Part shown: piece after piece, positions 23,588-36,714 of the stretch
Layout: the number at the start of each line of letters is the position of its first letter
Numbering within the stretch: position 1 is the first letter of the stretch
Assembly: GCA_027604685.1 (NCBI GenBank)
Contig: JADHYX010000041.1
Coordinates: 23,028-87,027 of the forward strand
Source: Lobulomyces angularis
Lineage: Eukaryota; Chytridiomycota; Chytridiomycetes; Lobulomycetales; Lobulomycetaceae
Direction: 5' to 3'
Length of the DNA: 64,000 nucleotides
Notes under the pieces: generated by a model
Databases searched by the model: none
What the model saw: only the letters and a program-made list of their open reading frames with translations
What the model was told of the DNA's origin: nothing
Made by a program: the position numbers and the translations under genes

Positions 23588-26500
23588 TTAATTTCTTTTC
23601 CCTTTAACATTTTTTAATTTGCTGTCAAGCTGAAAGTTTCGATTTGTCCCGCTGTTGGCACCTCCTATATCCATTGATAACAGATTAAAATTATTTTTGA
23701 CAAATTTATTTCCAGAAAAATTGTTTTTATTTAGGCTCAAGCTTGCAGGAGGTTGGTAAGTTGGTATATCTTCCAAGTCTTTTACCTTCAATTTACTGTA
23801 AACTGCGTCATAAGAAACTTTTATTTGCCCCCTAACTTTTTTTTTGGAAGTAGCATGATCTAAAGTAAAGAATTGCTTTTTTTTTTTATTTTAAGTTTAG
23901 GAGGTTATTAACTTGCTTTACCTTTTTATTCTTCAAGTTCAATAATTCAGGAGAAATTTCCCATTCTAATGAACTCTTTTTTTTAAAACAAAAATCTTAA
24001 AATAAAGTTTGTTATTAAAAGCACGATATATTTTGCATACCATTCCATTTTTGAATTACGTGAGTTTGCAGATTTCTTTTTCTTAGGGCCATGAGTCTAG
24101 CGTTCATTTCCTCCGCTGTTTCCTCGTTTTTTCCATTGTTCTTAGTGGAGCCTCCTAGTTCAACAGCAATGCCACGCCAATTGTTGATAACATTTTTTTT
24201 TATACTTTCGTTTTGTTTTTCCAGCAATTGATTTCGCTGCTTAATTAGTTCCGCTTCCATTCTGAGATCTTCAGGGACATGAGCATAAGTAGAGGGATCA
24301 TCAATGTACCACGAAACATCCCCTCCAAAAACTCCTATATGATTTCCATTAATTGTCCAAACTCTAATTGTCGAATCACGAGATGCAGTTATGACAAGTT
24401 CTTGTGAATTTGCATATCCTAAACTTTAAACAATGTTATTTTGACCAACCAATATTATAATTACCTTGCAATACTCCAGACGTGTGCTCTCCAATAACTC
24501 TTCAATACACACCCCGTACTGTAATCTTTCTTCATGTCAACACTAAAACTTCGAACATCATACACACGAATATAACCTTTTGAGCCTCCTACGATTAATA
24601 TTGTCGCATCAATATCAGTGATCATAGTATTCATTCCTTCTTCTTCATTGCCTCTACTGCAATTAAGCTACAGAATACGTTAACAAATAGATACAAATAT
24701 TATTTTTTCCAACCTCACAAATTAAGTTTCCTTCTTGAATTTCCCAAAATCTGATATGACCGTCTGCATGAGAAGATATTAAAGGAACCCTTGGCCACGA
24801 AGAAAGTTGATAATTCTGAAACATGTCCTGCTTTATTAAAAAGAGGACCTTCTCAACTGCCTTCTCATCTCTTGCTCTAAGATCCAGAAAAGGATCTCTC
24901 AATGTCAGTTTGATGTAACCCGATTCTATATTCCAAAGGACTATAGCCCCATCAACACTTAATAAAAAATTAAGAATATTCAATTTCTTCAATAATACCT
25001 GCTTGTGGCAACGATGTTAGGAGGGCAAAAGGAAACAGATGACAAATCGTCTTCATGCCTTATTGTAAATTCATATTAGTCTTACTACTTTATATGCATA
25101 CCCTCTATGGGTAAGAGTGCCCTTTCCATTCAAAACTCTGGCAGGTCCACATTCAAATTTGTCAATATCATCAATAAAAATGTAAATTTTATTATCCCAT
25201 CCTATTGCTATTATGTATTTGTTAGATCCCTATTATAAAAACAAAGTTCCTTAAAATCGCCAATTATTTACTAATTTACCATTTCCACATACATTAACCC
25301 AGTACATTCATCCATAGTTTCTTTCTGCATTTTTTTTAAAATCATTCCATTGTTAAAATTCCACATTTTAATAATTCCGTCTCTACTTCCAGTAATTAAC
25401 CGTCTGCCTGATTTATCAAAACACATAGCTGTTAATTCGTAACTCTACAATTAGATTAGTTTTGTATTTTTTTTTAAAAATTTACATCATGGGCATTGTG
25501 AAACTGAAAAATTTTTTCTCCGCTTTCCAAATCCCAAATAGTTATACTGCCACTTTGTGTACCGCTGACAACCTTTTTAAATTAGTAATAAAAGACAAAT
25601 TTACGTGGTTAGTATATACCTGCCTAAAATTTTCGTTGTATATGGCAGAGACAACACTAGAATCTTCCATCTGAGTATCAGACCGCCTTAAATTTTTGTA
25701 TAACTACACAAAATTATTCAATTAAATAATATTTTTGATTAATTACTGGCCAAGGCTCTAGCTTACTGCTCCCGGTGATTAATTGTTGGTTTTGATGGTC
25801 ATAAAACATAGAGGATATAATATTTTCAGGTCTATGTGATACTTTATCCATTAAAGTTTGAAGACAGTTTAAATTTCTAGCATTCCAAATTTTAATCACC
25901 TAATGCTGATTAATAAAGCAAATCTTTTTAAAAACTTACTTTGTCTTCCGATAGACTTATTATATGCCCCTCCTCATTATTTACCTTGATACTTACGATC
26001 GCAGAGTTATGTCCGTTAAGACTTCCTGCAGGTTTACTTAGTACATATGGATTCCACAGTCTACTGCGGATTTTTTTTTTTTTTTTTTTGTATAAACGTG
26101 AGTCATATAACGGATTTACTTACACCACTTTATCTCTACCTCCAGTAACCAAAAAACTTGGTCTTCGACAATATTCAAAACATTTAATACCCTTAGGAAC
26201 ACTTACATGCCGTTCTGTTTTTCTTTCTAAATCTCCAATTGCCAAAGATCTGTTTGTTTCAGAAGAACAAGTAATAAATGCATTAATTTCATGAATGTAC
26301 TGAATTTTAAGAATCCAGTCGTAATGAATTTTTCGCTAAAAATAAGTATAATAACTTTAAAACAATATTATTTTAAAAAATATACCCTGTAAAAAGAGAG
26401 GTTGTATTTTTTCATACTTTCCTCTTTGGAAAGTTTTCTCCATGTTTTTGTTTCTTTATCTTCAACTTTTGTCAATTTCGCTGCAGTTAAATGCTCATAT

Positions 26501-27614
26501 TGAATAGTGTCTGATGTGTTTTCAAAAAAAGATCGCCTTAGTGTAATCACCTACAAAAAGAAAATTAAAATGGGTCATCGACGTCATTATACGTTTAAAA
26601 ACCCCCCGTCATCTCCAAAGAGTATTAAATCGCTTTCTTCCTCATAATTACCTGGGCAAGTTTTTAACTAAAAGAGGTTGGGATTACTTACTTGCATGAG
26701 CCAGGCATAGCGGATTGTGTTCTAATTGAGAAATTGCACAAAGCAGTCTAGGTTTAATCGATAAAATATCGTATATACATAATCTAAAATGAAATCAGCT
26801 ACATTGTAAAAAAAATTGACTTACTGTCTATTATCGGTAACTATAATTAGCTTATTAAATTCTTGCACAAATAAAGCATCTGCTACCCATGACATTTGTG
26901 GAAAGAAATCTTTTGTGTACATAACTTTTTGCAATTTCAGATTTTGATTCCACAGACAGATAGTACCATCTCGACTAAAAACTTTCTTACAAAACTTGAT
27001 TTGTATTAACTTACCCAACACTTAAGTACTTTCTTTCTTTAAAAATAAAATCTATTATTTTAATCATATCTCTGTGAGGACTTCCTAAAAGTCGTTTTAC
27101 ACGGTCGTCAAATATCAAAGCCTATAGATTATAAATATACTTTAAGTATTAAAAATTACCAATCCATCGCTTTCCATCGAACCTGCCATCATATAACCAC
27201 TAAACTCATCCCAATCCACAGTACCATCGCTATTTGCATCAATTTTCATAAATAACAACGTCATTTGATCAAAGGTGATGTTAGTATCTCCTAAAACGTT
27301 TTTAAACACTTCACGAAACTAGTAGCGCATTTTAAAAATTAATAAGTTAAATTGAGGTTAATGTGTTAAGGGACCTTATCAATGTCGAATCCAGATGAAC
27401 CATCTTCATTTTTATGATTTTCAAAAGTTGATTGTAATTGTTCAAAATGATGAATGTTCATAACATGAACACCTTCCTTCTTTTTTCGATGCGCGACCAC
27501 AACTTTTTCTACTTTTTGTTCCACTTCATCCTGGTCATCTTGATAAATTCCTGCAATTTTTGGAAGATTAATGTCACCAATTTTTGATATCGAACTCCAA
27601 GCTTGCTTTGACAT
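23588..27614 (-). CDS. EF-hand plus WD40-repeat ciliary protein (WDR49-like)
   Basis: Large beta-propeller protein; WDR49/EFCAB8-type relatives are linked to motile cilia. ATG at 27614 starts MSKQAWSSISKIGDINLPKI. Exon 2 holds an EF-hand with a complete calcium loop, DANSDGTVDWDE (about 27220). WD40 repeats then run for the rest of the protein: RDGTICLWNQNLKL (about 26950), FIYNRDSMIKIWNARNLNCL (25880), SGTQSGSITIWDLESGE (25540), SRDGIIKMWNFN (25370), DGAIVLWNIESG (24930), HADGHIRFWEIQEG (24750) and SRDSTIRVWTINGN (24370). This suggests two propellers. A C-terminal region has a helical segment (NARLMALRKRNLQTHVIQKW) and a Lys/Asn-rich tail ending at 23588. About fifteen short introns interrupt it. 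The presence of the gene argues for a flagellate life stage. Confidence 0.82.
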
Positions 27615-28011
27615 ATTAAGAAAACAAAAACTTGGTAGAAACCAAAATAATTTGAACTTCGGAGTTTAAAAACCCACGTTAATTTTTTAAGTTTGAGGTT
27701 AATTAAACCATCAATCAGAATCTTTAAATTATTTTATTTGCATCATCGTGTCTATATGAGTCGTTCACAATTTGCATAAAAATCGATGATTTGTAGCAAA
27801 AAAAAAAAGTAGTGTGATCATTTTTAATTAGCAAATGGTTTTAGAATAAAGAACCCAAATATACTAAATATCTAAAAAAATATCAATTCAGATAATTTTT
27901 TAATTTCACAGAACAAATTTGCTATGAAATCTTTTAACGGTTTCTGATTATAACTGTGACCTTGTATAGTTAAAAATTGTTTTTTCAAGGGTTTTAATTA
28001 TTCAAATAGAT
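27615..28011. promoter_or_regulatory. shared intergenic region of divergent WDR49-like and FIP1 genes
   Basis: About 400 bases between two divergent start codons, so it must hold both promoters. The DNA is AT-rich. A run of A at about 27800 and several TTTTAATTA-like stretches are visible; no specific factor site can be assigned. Confidence 0.5.
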
Positions 28012-29396
28012 ATGGAAGAAGAGGAAGAAATTGATAATGATTTATATACAAAGGATACCGCGGAAGACCCAAATAAAATTGAAGGAAACTTTGTAGATAC
28101 CCAACCTTCAACTGCAGCTGAATTGAATTCTCAAGAAGTGGATGAAAACGAACCAGAAAAAGTAGAGGGAAATGACAGTAGTGGTAAGTAACTTAAATTA
28201 ACATTGAAGTGTAAAATTAAGACGCTAGATGAATCCAGTGATTCAGATTTTGAAGTAGTAATGGATGGGGCAAACAATCCAAATAAAGCCAATTACCCAA
28301 AACGGTAAAGTTCACTTGTAAATTTTTTGGTGTTTCTTAATTATTAAAAAATTAGTCGAAATTCACTTGTTTTAAACAACGTTTTAATTAATAATCAAAA
28401 GCCTGCTGCGTTAGTTAAGACTGCTACAACCCAAAAGCAGAAAGAGGGTGGTGAAAAGCAAGGAACTGTTAGTCAAGGAGTTTATAATAAACCAGGCTTG
28501 GATCTTAATGCCGTCGGAGTATTAAATGGCAAGGAAATATTCGAAGTTGATTTAGAAGGAATTGAAGATAAACCTTGGCGAGTAAAGATTATTAATTCAC
28601 TTAAATATTTTATTACAAATTTTTGTAGGAAGCAGGAGTGGATCCTACGGATTACTTTAATTACGGGTTTAATGAAATTACATGGAAAATGTACTCCCAA
28701 AGACAAAAGCAGATGAGAGGTCACGGTGGACTAAGAAATCCTGCGGTTGAATATATAAAATTTTTAATTATTTATTTCTATAGGATTGGAATACGGGTAT
28801 GGATCATATGGGCATTATGGGACCTGCGTTAATGCAGATGAATCCACAAATTCAACAACAACAATTGCAACATCAATTGCAGCAGCAACAGCAACAGCAG
28901 ATGATGCAGCAACAAATGATGATGGGCCAGGTTGGTTTTAGACCCGGGGGTTTTGCAAATGCATATCAGCAACCTATGTTGGCAAATCCAATGATGGGTG
29001 GAAATGTGATGGGAGGAAATTCTATGGCAAACAACAATATCAATCAGCAAAGAAATATCAATGCACAGGGTATTAAAATTTTTTTTCGATTTTTTTTAAA
29101 AGGATAGTTTTAGGTAAGCGGCCAAGAGAATCTACTGAGGGAGATGGTGGTGTAATTGACTTAAGTGCAAAAGGCTTAAAAGGTACAAAGTCTTCAAAAG
29201 AATCAACAGTTGATCAAGGTATGGTGAAGATGAAGTCAATACTTATTATTTAGGTTCATTTAACTCCTCGAACAACCAACAACACCAGCATATGAATAGA
29301 GGTAATTTTTCAAGCCAATCAAAATCAAAGCAGAGCAATAGTGGAACTTTGAGAAGATTTCAAACAAAAGGTATATTTAATATTATTGACAATTAG
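28012..29396 (+). CDS. FIP1: pre-mRNA polyadenylation factor FIP1
   Basis: FIP1 bridges poly(A) polymerase and the cleavage/polyadenylation complex in the nucleus. ATG at 28012 opens an acidic region ([14 protein letters not shown]) typical of FIP1. The defining Fip1 motif is split by an intron: [11 protein letters not shown] (28550-28580) joins to [19 protein letters not shown] (28630-28690), then [11 protein letters not shown]. Next comes [19 protein letters not shown] and a Gln/Met/Asn-rich low-complexity region (28840-29050), then short exons with KRPREST and a Ser/Gln-rich tail. The last exon appears to read into [12 protein letters not shown] and stop at 29396. An alternative 3' splice near 29369 cannot be excluded, so the final few residues are uncertain. 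It is tail-to-tail with the kinesin gene only about 40 bases away. Confidence 0.87.
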
Positions 29397-29437
29397 ATTA
29401 ACTTAAATAAAATTTTATTTATCTGAAACAAAATAGA

Positions 29438-32400
29438 TTAGTGTAAAGGAATTACCAGTTTACTATGATGTGCTTTCCTTATAATGCAATAGTTTTTACT
29501 GTTGAGCACATTGTTCATCATTAACTTCATTGGTTGACCTTTTTCTATGTAATTTTGTAATCTATAAGAAAAAACACATAGATTAGCAAATATACATTTA
29601 AATTTAATAAATAATATACCTGGTCAAAATTTTCTTTTCCTAAGACCTTCCTTTTCAAAATTTTTTTATCAGTCACAGAATTATTTTGCTCGCTGTAAAC
29701 TTTTTTTATAGTTTCCAATTCATTTTTTTGTTCCTCAATCTTAGAATTTCTCTTCTTTAATTCGTTTTCACCGTGAATTTTCATCATTTGCCACTGCCTC
29801 TTTTCGTTTTTTAATAAATTCACTTCCGCCACCAGCTGATTCGTATATCCATTCTTCTAGTAATATTTAACAATTACAAGTAGTACTCAACATACCTCTT
29901 CCACTGTCGTATCATCAGTATCATTTTTAATGTCGTTTATTATGTTATCAGTGCAAATTGACATTAATTCCACCAATTTTTTTATTTTGTTGCAAAGCAC
30001 ATCACCACCGTTCTGCCCATCTATATGAGAAAATTTTAATTTCAGATCCTCTATATTTCCAAAAAAATTAATCCGAAGATTTTCTTTCAAAACAGAAAGG
30101 TGATCTAATATCTTTATATCAAGAGTTGATATTAAAAGGTTTAACTCCGTATTTAGTTTTGACTCGATCTAATTAAAAAGAAATTAAAATTTTATGATTC
30201 CCAATTACCGTTTCAAAATTCAAATTGGAATCCGATAAACAATCTTATGAGCATTTTCTCTAATTAGAAAATTAATATTATTGGAAAAAAAATACCGGAG
30301 TCCGATTTTTTGTTTTTAATTAATTTTGGAGACTGAACGTTTTTATCTTGTATGTCAGAGTTCTTTGGAGACAAATCTTTCTTCTCAAAAGCTTTTATTT
30401 TATTAAGTTCTGCTTCAATTTCCTTATATTTTACTAAAATATTTGTATATTCGGCTCTTCCATCCTAAAAATTATTAATGAAAATACAGAAACAAAAAAA
30501 AAATACTTCTATTTTTTTCATTAAATCCTGTATGCAATATTCCTTAGATAGCTCTAATTTTTCAATTAAAATGTCCTTTTTTTTAATTTGTGCGTCCTTT
30601 TAAAAAAAGATAAACTTGGCATTGAGATAAAAAAGTACCTTTTCTTTGATAATCCCGGCTAGCTCTTTATTATTTGTCTTAAGACTTCTCAAAGAATTAA
30701 TTTTTCCTTCAGCTTCACCTAATTTTTTTTTCAAATTTTCGCTGGTATGGAAAAATTCAGCAGTTTTAAGCCTTAATTGATATAGTTGCTAAAAGGATTC
30801 TAGAAGTTAAACAATAATAAACAATAATAATACTCACACTCTCCAGCTTTTCATTTTTGCTTTCACTTTTCATATTGTCCTTTTTTAAAGAATAAATAAT
30901 TCAAAAAGTATAAAGAGAAATTTCACCTGCAAAACTTTTTCTAAAGATGATTTGATTTTTTCCAGTTCCCCAGAGAGTATTTCATTTTGAGTCTAAGTTA
31001 AAGTTCAACATTGGTAAAATAAAATTGTCACACATACCTCAAATTCACACTTGATAGAATCCACTTCCAACTCCTTATTCCTGTAATTCACATCACAATT
31101 TTCAGCAACAGATAAAAGCTAATTTTTTTAAGTTGCCAGTCCATAAATTATTTTCATAATAATGTACCTTTGTGTTCGTTTGATTTAATTCAAAGTTTTT
31201 TTTTTCAATCTCTTCAATGCGAGAATATAAATTTCTATGCTCAACTTTCATCGCCATGATGGTATCGGTATGAACTACGTTTTTTTCTATTTCTGCGTTC
31301 AAGCTTAATTGATTTTGGTTGAGCTCTGATTCTAAATTAAATTTTTCCGTCAGTATCTTGGACACTGCTTCCTTTTCCTCCTAATTGCAAAGATTTATAT
31401 ATTTTTTTTATTAAAAATTACAACCTTCAGTTCAGATATTAGTGCATTTTTCTTTTTTTCTAAATTCGAAATGTGTTCCTTTAATGTACCATGTACTTCA
31501 TCACTGTAGTTTATACTTGCTTCACTTTCTGATAAAAGGGTTTTAAGAGTATTTACTTGCTCACTTAAATTTAAGTTTTCATTCTTAAATAAAACATTAG
31601 GAATAAAGCAGTTTTATGTATACTTCATATTCCGAACCCAGTCTCTCTAATGCTCCATGTAAATTTTGAATTTCTTGATTATAACTCTAATTTTTTTTTT
31701 TCTTAATACAACAGTTGAAAAAATTTTTACCACATTCAGTTTGTTAAATGATAGCACCTTTGATTCAATTTCAATGGAATAATCATAAAGTGTCTGCCAA
31801 GATTTTTTTTGCTCCAGTAACAAGTTCATCGCTGATTCACATTCACGTTTTGAAATTAGTTGGCCCTCATTCAAAATCTACAGGATAATTCAATTAAAAA
31901 AAAAAAATAAATTTGGTATTACCCTAACTTCGTCAACAGTGTTTTCTAAAATTAATTTAAACTTTTCTAATTCTTCTTTTAGATTATTTGACACCATTTT
32001 TTCACATTGAAGTTTATTTTTACAGAGATCCAAATCATCTTGTATCTCAAAAAATTGATTTTCAAATATTTTAAATTTTTCAGCTTCTTTTTTTAATTCT
32101 GCTGATAAAACCTAATAAAATTATTACAGGAAAAAAAAAAAACTGAAAAATTACCTCAATAGCATTATTCTTAGAATTAATTTCTGTCTAAAAGAATGTC
32201 TATTAGAACAACGTTATTATGGAAACATTACCTTTAAAATGTCATTTTCGGTATGCTTATTTAAAATTGCAACCTTTAATTCAGATATTTCACTTTCAAA
32301 CGCTTCCATTGAATTTAATTGTTCGCAGCGCAATTTTTCGCTTTTATCCTAGGCCAGAATATATGTAATTATAACAAATTTTTGCTTTACCTTAGCTTCA

Positions 32401-35400
32401 CTAATAATTAATCTGTTTGCTTCATTCGCATCTTCTAATTTTTTTTGTAGTTCAATAATTACAGAGGCTTCATTGAATTCTTCTTTCGAGATTTCCATTT
32501 TTAACGTATCATTTAACTGTGTCAAACTTTCCACATCTGAATTTAATTGTGAAATGGAAGATTGGAGAAGGGAAACACTTTCTAACAATTTTGATTTTTC
32601 CAACTGATACTCTTGTTTAACATCAATAAGCTGAGAATCCAACTTTTCAGTTAAGTTACGATACTTATAGACCTCATTACTTAAATTTTCTTTTTCAGCA
32701 GCAAAATCTTTATTTAAAGATCCAACTATGGACTGTAAATCTATTACCATCGCTTTATTCCTTGAAATTTCACTAGCTGCATCGATTTCCTGAGTCTGTA
32801 TAAACTCCTGCAAAGCAGTTAACTCATCTTTTAACAACTGAATACTTGTGAAATTATCTGTATTTTCCTTTAGAAGCAACTTTATTTGGTCTTGTGTGCA
32901 TAGCCTTATGTTTTTCAACTCCAATAATAAAGATTTCACAATAGATATCTCGTCTGATTCATTTCCATCAACGAAGGATACTGACCTAAATTCGCAAATA
33001 GGGCCACTGGCGTTTTCATTATCTCGGAATTTCGACTTTTTAAGTTTATTGAAGTCAGCACTAAAATCAATTAGTAAATTTTGCAATTCTGGAATTAATT
33101 CTGGAATTGGTTCGCTAATTTCCTCATTTAAAGCAGAAGGAGATTGTTTGCCGGTTTTCTTTAGTGAATCAAATTCGGTATTACCCAGGTTTTTTAATGT
33201 CTCCAATTGCAAAACCAATGAATTTATACTCGTTTTTAGTTCAGTATTTTCCAAACGCAAAATTGCTAATTCCTTGCAATTTTCTACTGTTTCAATGGAT
33301 GTAGCTTTTTCGGTCTTATCCAATACATTTTTTTCATTAACTGGATTAGAAGCAGTGAAATTGAGGTGCTCAATATCTTCCAGTTGATTCCTTCTTCCAT
33401 TATTGATTTTCATTTCAGAGCATTTCAACTCCATTTGCAGGGCTGAAACCAATGACTGATAGTCAAATGCTTCCTTAAGCAGCAGAGAATTTTCGTATTC
33501 TCTAATATAACTTTGTTGAGCTACATAACATAAAAATATATTGAATACTTGCTGTGCAAAGTTTTACCTAGAGCAGTATTTATCGCTTCTAGTTCTCTAA
33601 GTTCCAAACTATATTTCTTTTCCAATTTAATAAAATTTTCATCAAAATTATTTTCATTAGTGTTTTTGATTTTGAGCACTTCCTTATCTGCTAAAATAGG
33701 AAAAATTCATTAATTTAAATGTTTAAACCTATACTCACACATGGCACTTTCTTCAGCAAATTCCGTATTGGATAAACGTTCATTCTCAAGATTGTTCATT
33801 GGAAAACCTTTTTTGTATTAAAATTATGTTAAAACAATATAAAAATACTCAGCGCATTGTTAGCAACATTATTGGGAACATCAAAAAACGTTGAGGTCTC
33901 GGCGTTCTTAGTGTCATTTTTCAGATTTTCTTTGGCAGCTTCTTTCAATAAAGTATTTTCTTTTAAGAGATAATTAAATTCTGTTTCTAAAATATTTATT
34001 TTCTCTATTTTTTCCAACTGTTTGCAATAAATTTTATTAGCTAATTCCTTTTCCAAATTTGCCAGCTCCTAAAGAAAATGATTAGTTTACAAATTTGACT
34101 TATTACCAAAGTTTTGACATCGTCTACTAATATTCCTGGATCTACAAAGACAGACTTTAAATCCTTAAGAAGTTTTCCTGAGGACCAAATATCATTCATG
34201 CAAAATGATTTTAAAGTTGATATCTCGCTAGTTTTTTCTTCGGACCAATGACATTGCTGTTCTATCTCGGAAAATTCGTGGTCTTCGATAACTTTTAACA
34301 GGTATGTAAGGGCAGAATACCAAAATTGTTTAGTTTGAGATGATACTTCTTTTTTATTTTTAGGCGTAGTTTTATCCAACACAGCCTGTGAAATCAGTTA
34401 TTTTTTATTTGGAATTTTTGCATCATATTATACTTCTCTATTACAGTCAGCTTTTCTAGTATTTCTTTTTATAGGGGAAGTAAATATATTTCTAATCTCT
34501 GGTTTTTCTTTATCTTCCAGATATTCTATATTTTCCCCTGCTCCTGCAAACCATGTCTTTCTTCTGACAATTCTTTTCTTATAAAAACATCAATTTAACA
34601 GTTCAAAAAATTAACTTTTTATTATTTTACCTGTGTATCAGAATTATTCGAAGTATTCGAAGCTGTGAGAATTACCCTTTTCAACTTTTCTATGTGATCT
34701 AGCAATACTAGTTTTTCATGCTCCTCTAACTTTTTATCATGATTGCTATCATCTGAAAGCGAAGACGACTTAACCTAGAGTTTGGAGTAAAAAAATAATG
34801 GTAATTGGTGTACACTTTACTTTTTTCAGTTGGTTTTTTAATTCTTGAATTTCATTTTTGTATTTTCTTAATAAGGCTTCATCTGAGAGAACTTCATTGA
34901 TTTCTGGTTTATTTCGAATTGTTTTGGCACGAGAAGCAAATTTTAAAGTCGAAAGTGTCTCTTCTACAAAGCTTGCAGCAGGAGTGATGTTACAGATAAT
35001 AGCTGTATTTGCATTTCCTCCTATGAGAAAAAGATAATATTAAATTGTTTTTTAGTGTTCCTAATATAAAAGCATACCTAAAGATTGCTTTAAAATTAAA
35101 GTTAATTTTGAATCACGGTATGGAATGTGCTTTTTATCCCCACCTTCACTCAATTTTCCAATAACTGTGCCTGAATAATCATTATAATTAAAATTGGTTA
35201 GCTTAAAAAAAATTTACCTAAAATCAACAAAGATTTATTAATGTGTGACCCTTCACGAAGTCTCAAGCCTTCGGCACCCGTTGAACCAACTCTCTCACTT
35301 CCTGCTAGATCTACTAAATTTAGCTGGCTGACCTTTACTGCACCATTAACAGACTTTCTAGTATTTTCGTCCAGTTCTCTTGATTCAATTACAATTTTAA

Positions 35401-36217
35401 AAATTGTGTGAGACCTAGAGCTATTTTCATTCATTTTTGTTTCCCCCATTTGCCGATTTGCTAGTCAAAAATAAAAAAAGATATGGATATCTGCTTGTCA
35501 AAAAAAAAAAATACCATTGCCTTTTCTCAGCAATTCCTCAGTTTCACTAGCTGATACTACAACAACTTCGCTTAAATTATCTACAAAAAATTCCCTCTTT
35601 TTTTTATTAATTAATTACTTAAAAAACACTATTTTACTTTCAAATTCTTACATTCCTGTTTTCATGTATTTTTAAATCTTTACTATCTGGCTGTAATAAA
35701 TCCCGAACACTTTCATTGTAGATTTCGAGGTAACTTACACGTAAAAGAAATTCCCTTTGAGGATTCTAGAATTCATGTGCACAGTATTGAAGTTAGAAAA
35801 AAAAAAATTTGGAAGGGAAAAACAACCTGAATTATAAAATTAAATATATCTTGTATTGATAAACTAATTATTCCTTTATCTTTATGCGTTCCTTGCATTG
35901 TATAAGTTTTTCCTGAGGAAGTTTGGCCATAAGCAAAAATAGTACCTAGAAAAATCTATTAAAAATGACAACTCTGTCTTACCATTGATTCCTTCTAAAC
36001 ATTTCAGAATTAAATCTTTCTTAAGTAAATCATTATATAGACAATCGGTGGAAGTTTGATACACATTGTCAAAGTGAAATGGTGGTTGTGTTGGAAGCTT
36101 TAAGTATGTACCACTAATTAGCCATAATTTTTTTTCATTTTCTGATTTTTCCCTATCAGTTAATGGTCGTACTCTGATTGCTACTTTAATCTTTTCAGAG
36201 GTATTATCGGAAAGCAT
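29438..36217 (-). CDS. kinesin-7 / CENP-E-like motor with very long coiled coil
   Basis: Plus-end microtubule motor; CENP-E relatives act in chromosome congression. ATG at 36217 starts [20 protein letters not shown], a typical N-terminal motor start. The P-loop [13 protein letters not shown] stands at about 35910. Switch I reads [12 protein letters not shown] (about 35410), switch [19 protein letters not shown] (about 35290), followed by NKSLLILG and YRDSKLT. The motor end [22 protein letters not shown] and the neck are characteristic of kinesin-7. The remaining 29.4-34.8 kb encodes predominantly Glu/Lys/Leu/Asn heptad-like coiled coil in about thirty exons, some very short. The last exon ([14 protein letters not shown]...) stops at 29438. 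No CAAX box or other tail domain is visible. At nearly 7 kb it is the longest gene here. Exon joins in the coiled coil were not all verified. Confidence 0.85.
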
Positions 36218-36714
36218 CCTACAAAGTTGAGAAAAGTTGTTTGCGACAAGGGTTTTTAGGAAAGATTATTCACGAGATGGAGAATTTGGTTATTTTCAAC
36301 AAGGTTTCAAATTAAAGGATCAAAGCTTAGTTTAATATTCAAGTACCCTTTGTTCCTTTTAAAAATACCAAAAAAATTATACCTCATCAAATCCAATGAC
36401 AAGAAAGAATTGGATGAAAAATTTACAAGCTAGAGACCGGTTAGTTCAAGGAGCATAAATGCGAGCGTGGTATTAATGTTCAAATTCACACAAAAATATT
36501 ATCTTCATATCCATGTTCGAATATAACTTATTTTTCAAATGTGTCGTGTCACTGATTAAAATGTATTCTTCACTTTTCTTTTTTTTTATAGCGAAAAATC
36601 GATAAATATATGTAAAATATATTTATATTTTTAAAAAAATTTTCTGTGTAGTCTAAAATAAAAAATTTACTAACTGCCTTCAAAATAATTTAGGTATTTC
36701 ATATATTATAATTA
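36218..36714. other. intergenic, nothing recognised
   Basis: About 500 AT-rich bases between the kinesin start codon and the raptor stop codon, with no coding frame. It should contain the kinesin promoter and the raptor 3' end. Confidence 0.45.

Noticed and set aside
28829..29050. His/Leu-rich minus-strand frame
   Set aside because: Mirror of the Gln/Met-rich segment of FIP1.
32848..33387. 179-residue plus-strand open frame
   Set aside because: Antisense to the kinesin coiled-coil exon; Ser/Phe-rich translation is the mirror of Glu/Lys-rich coding.
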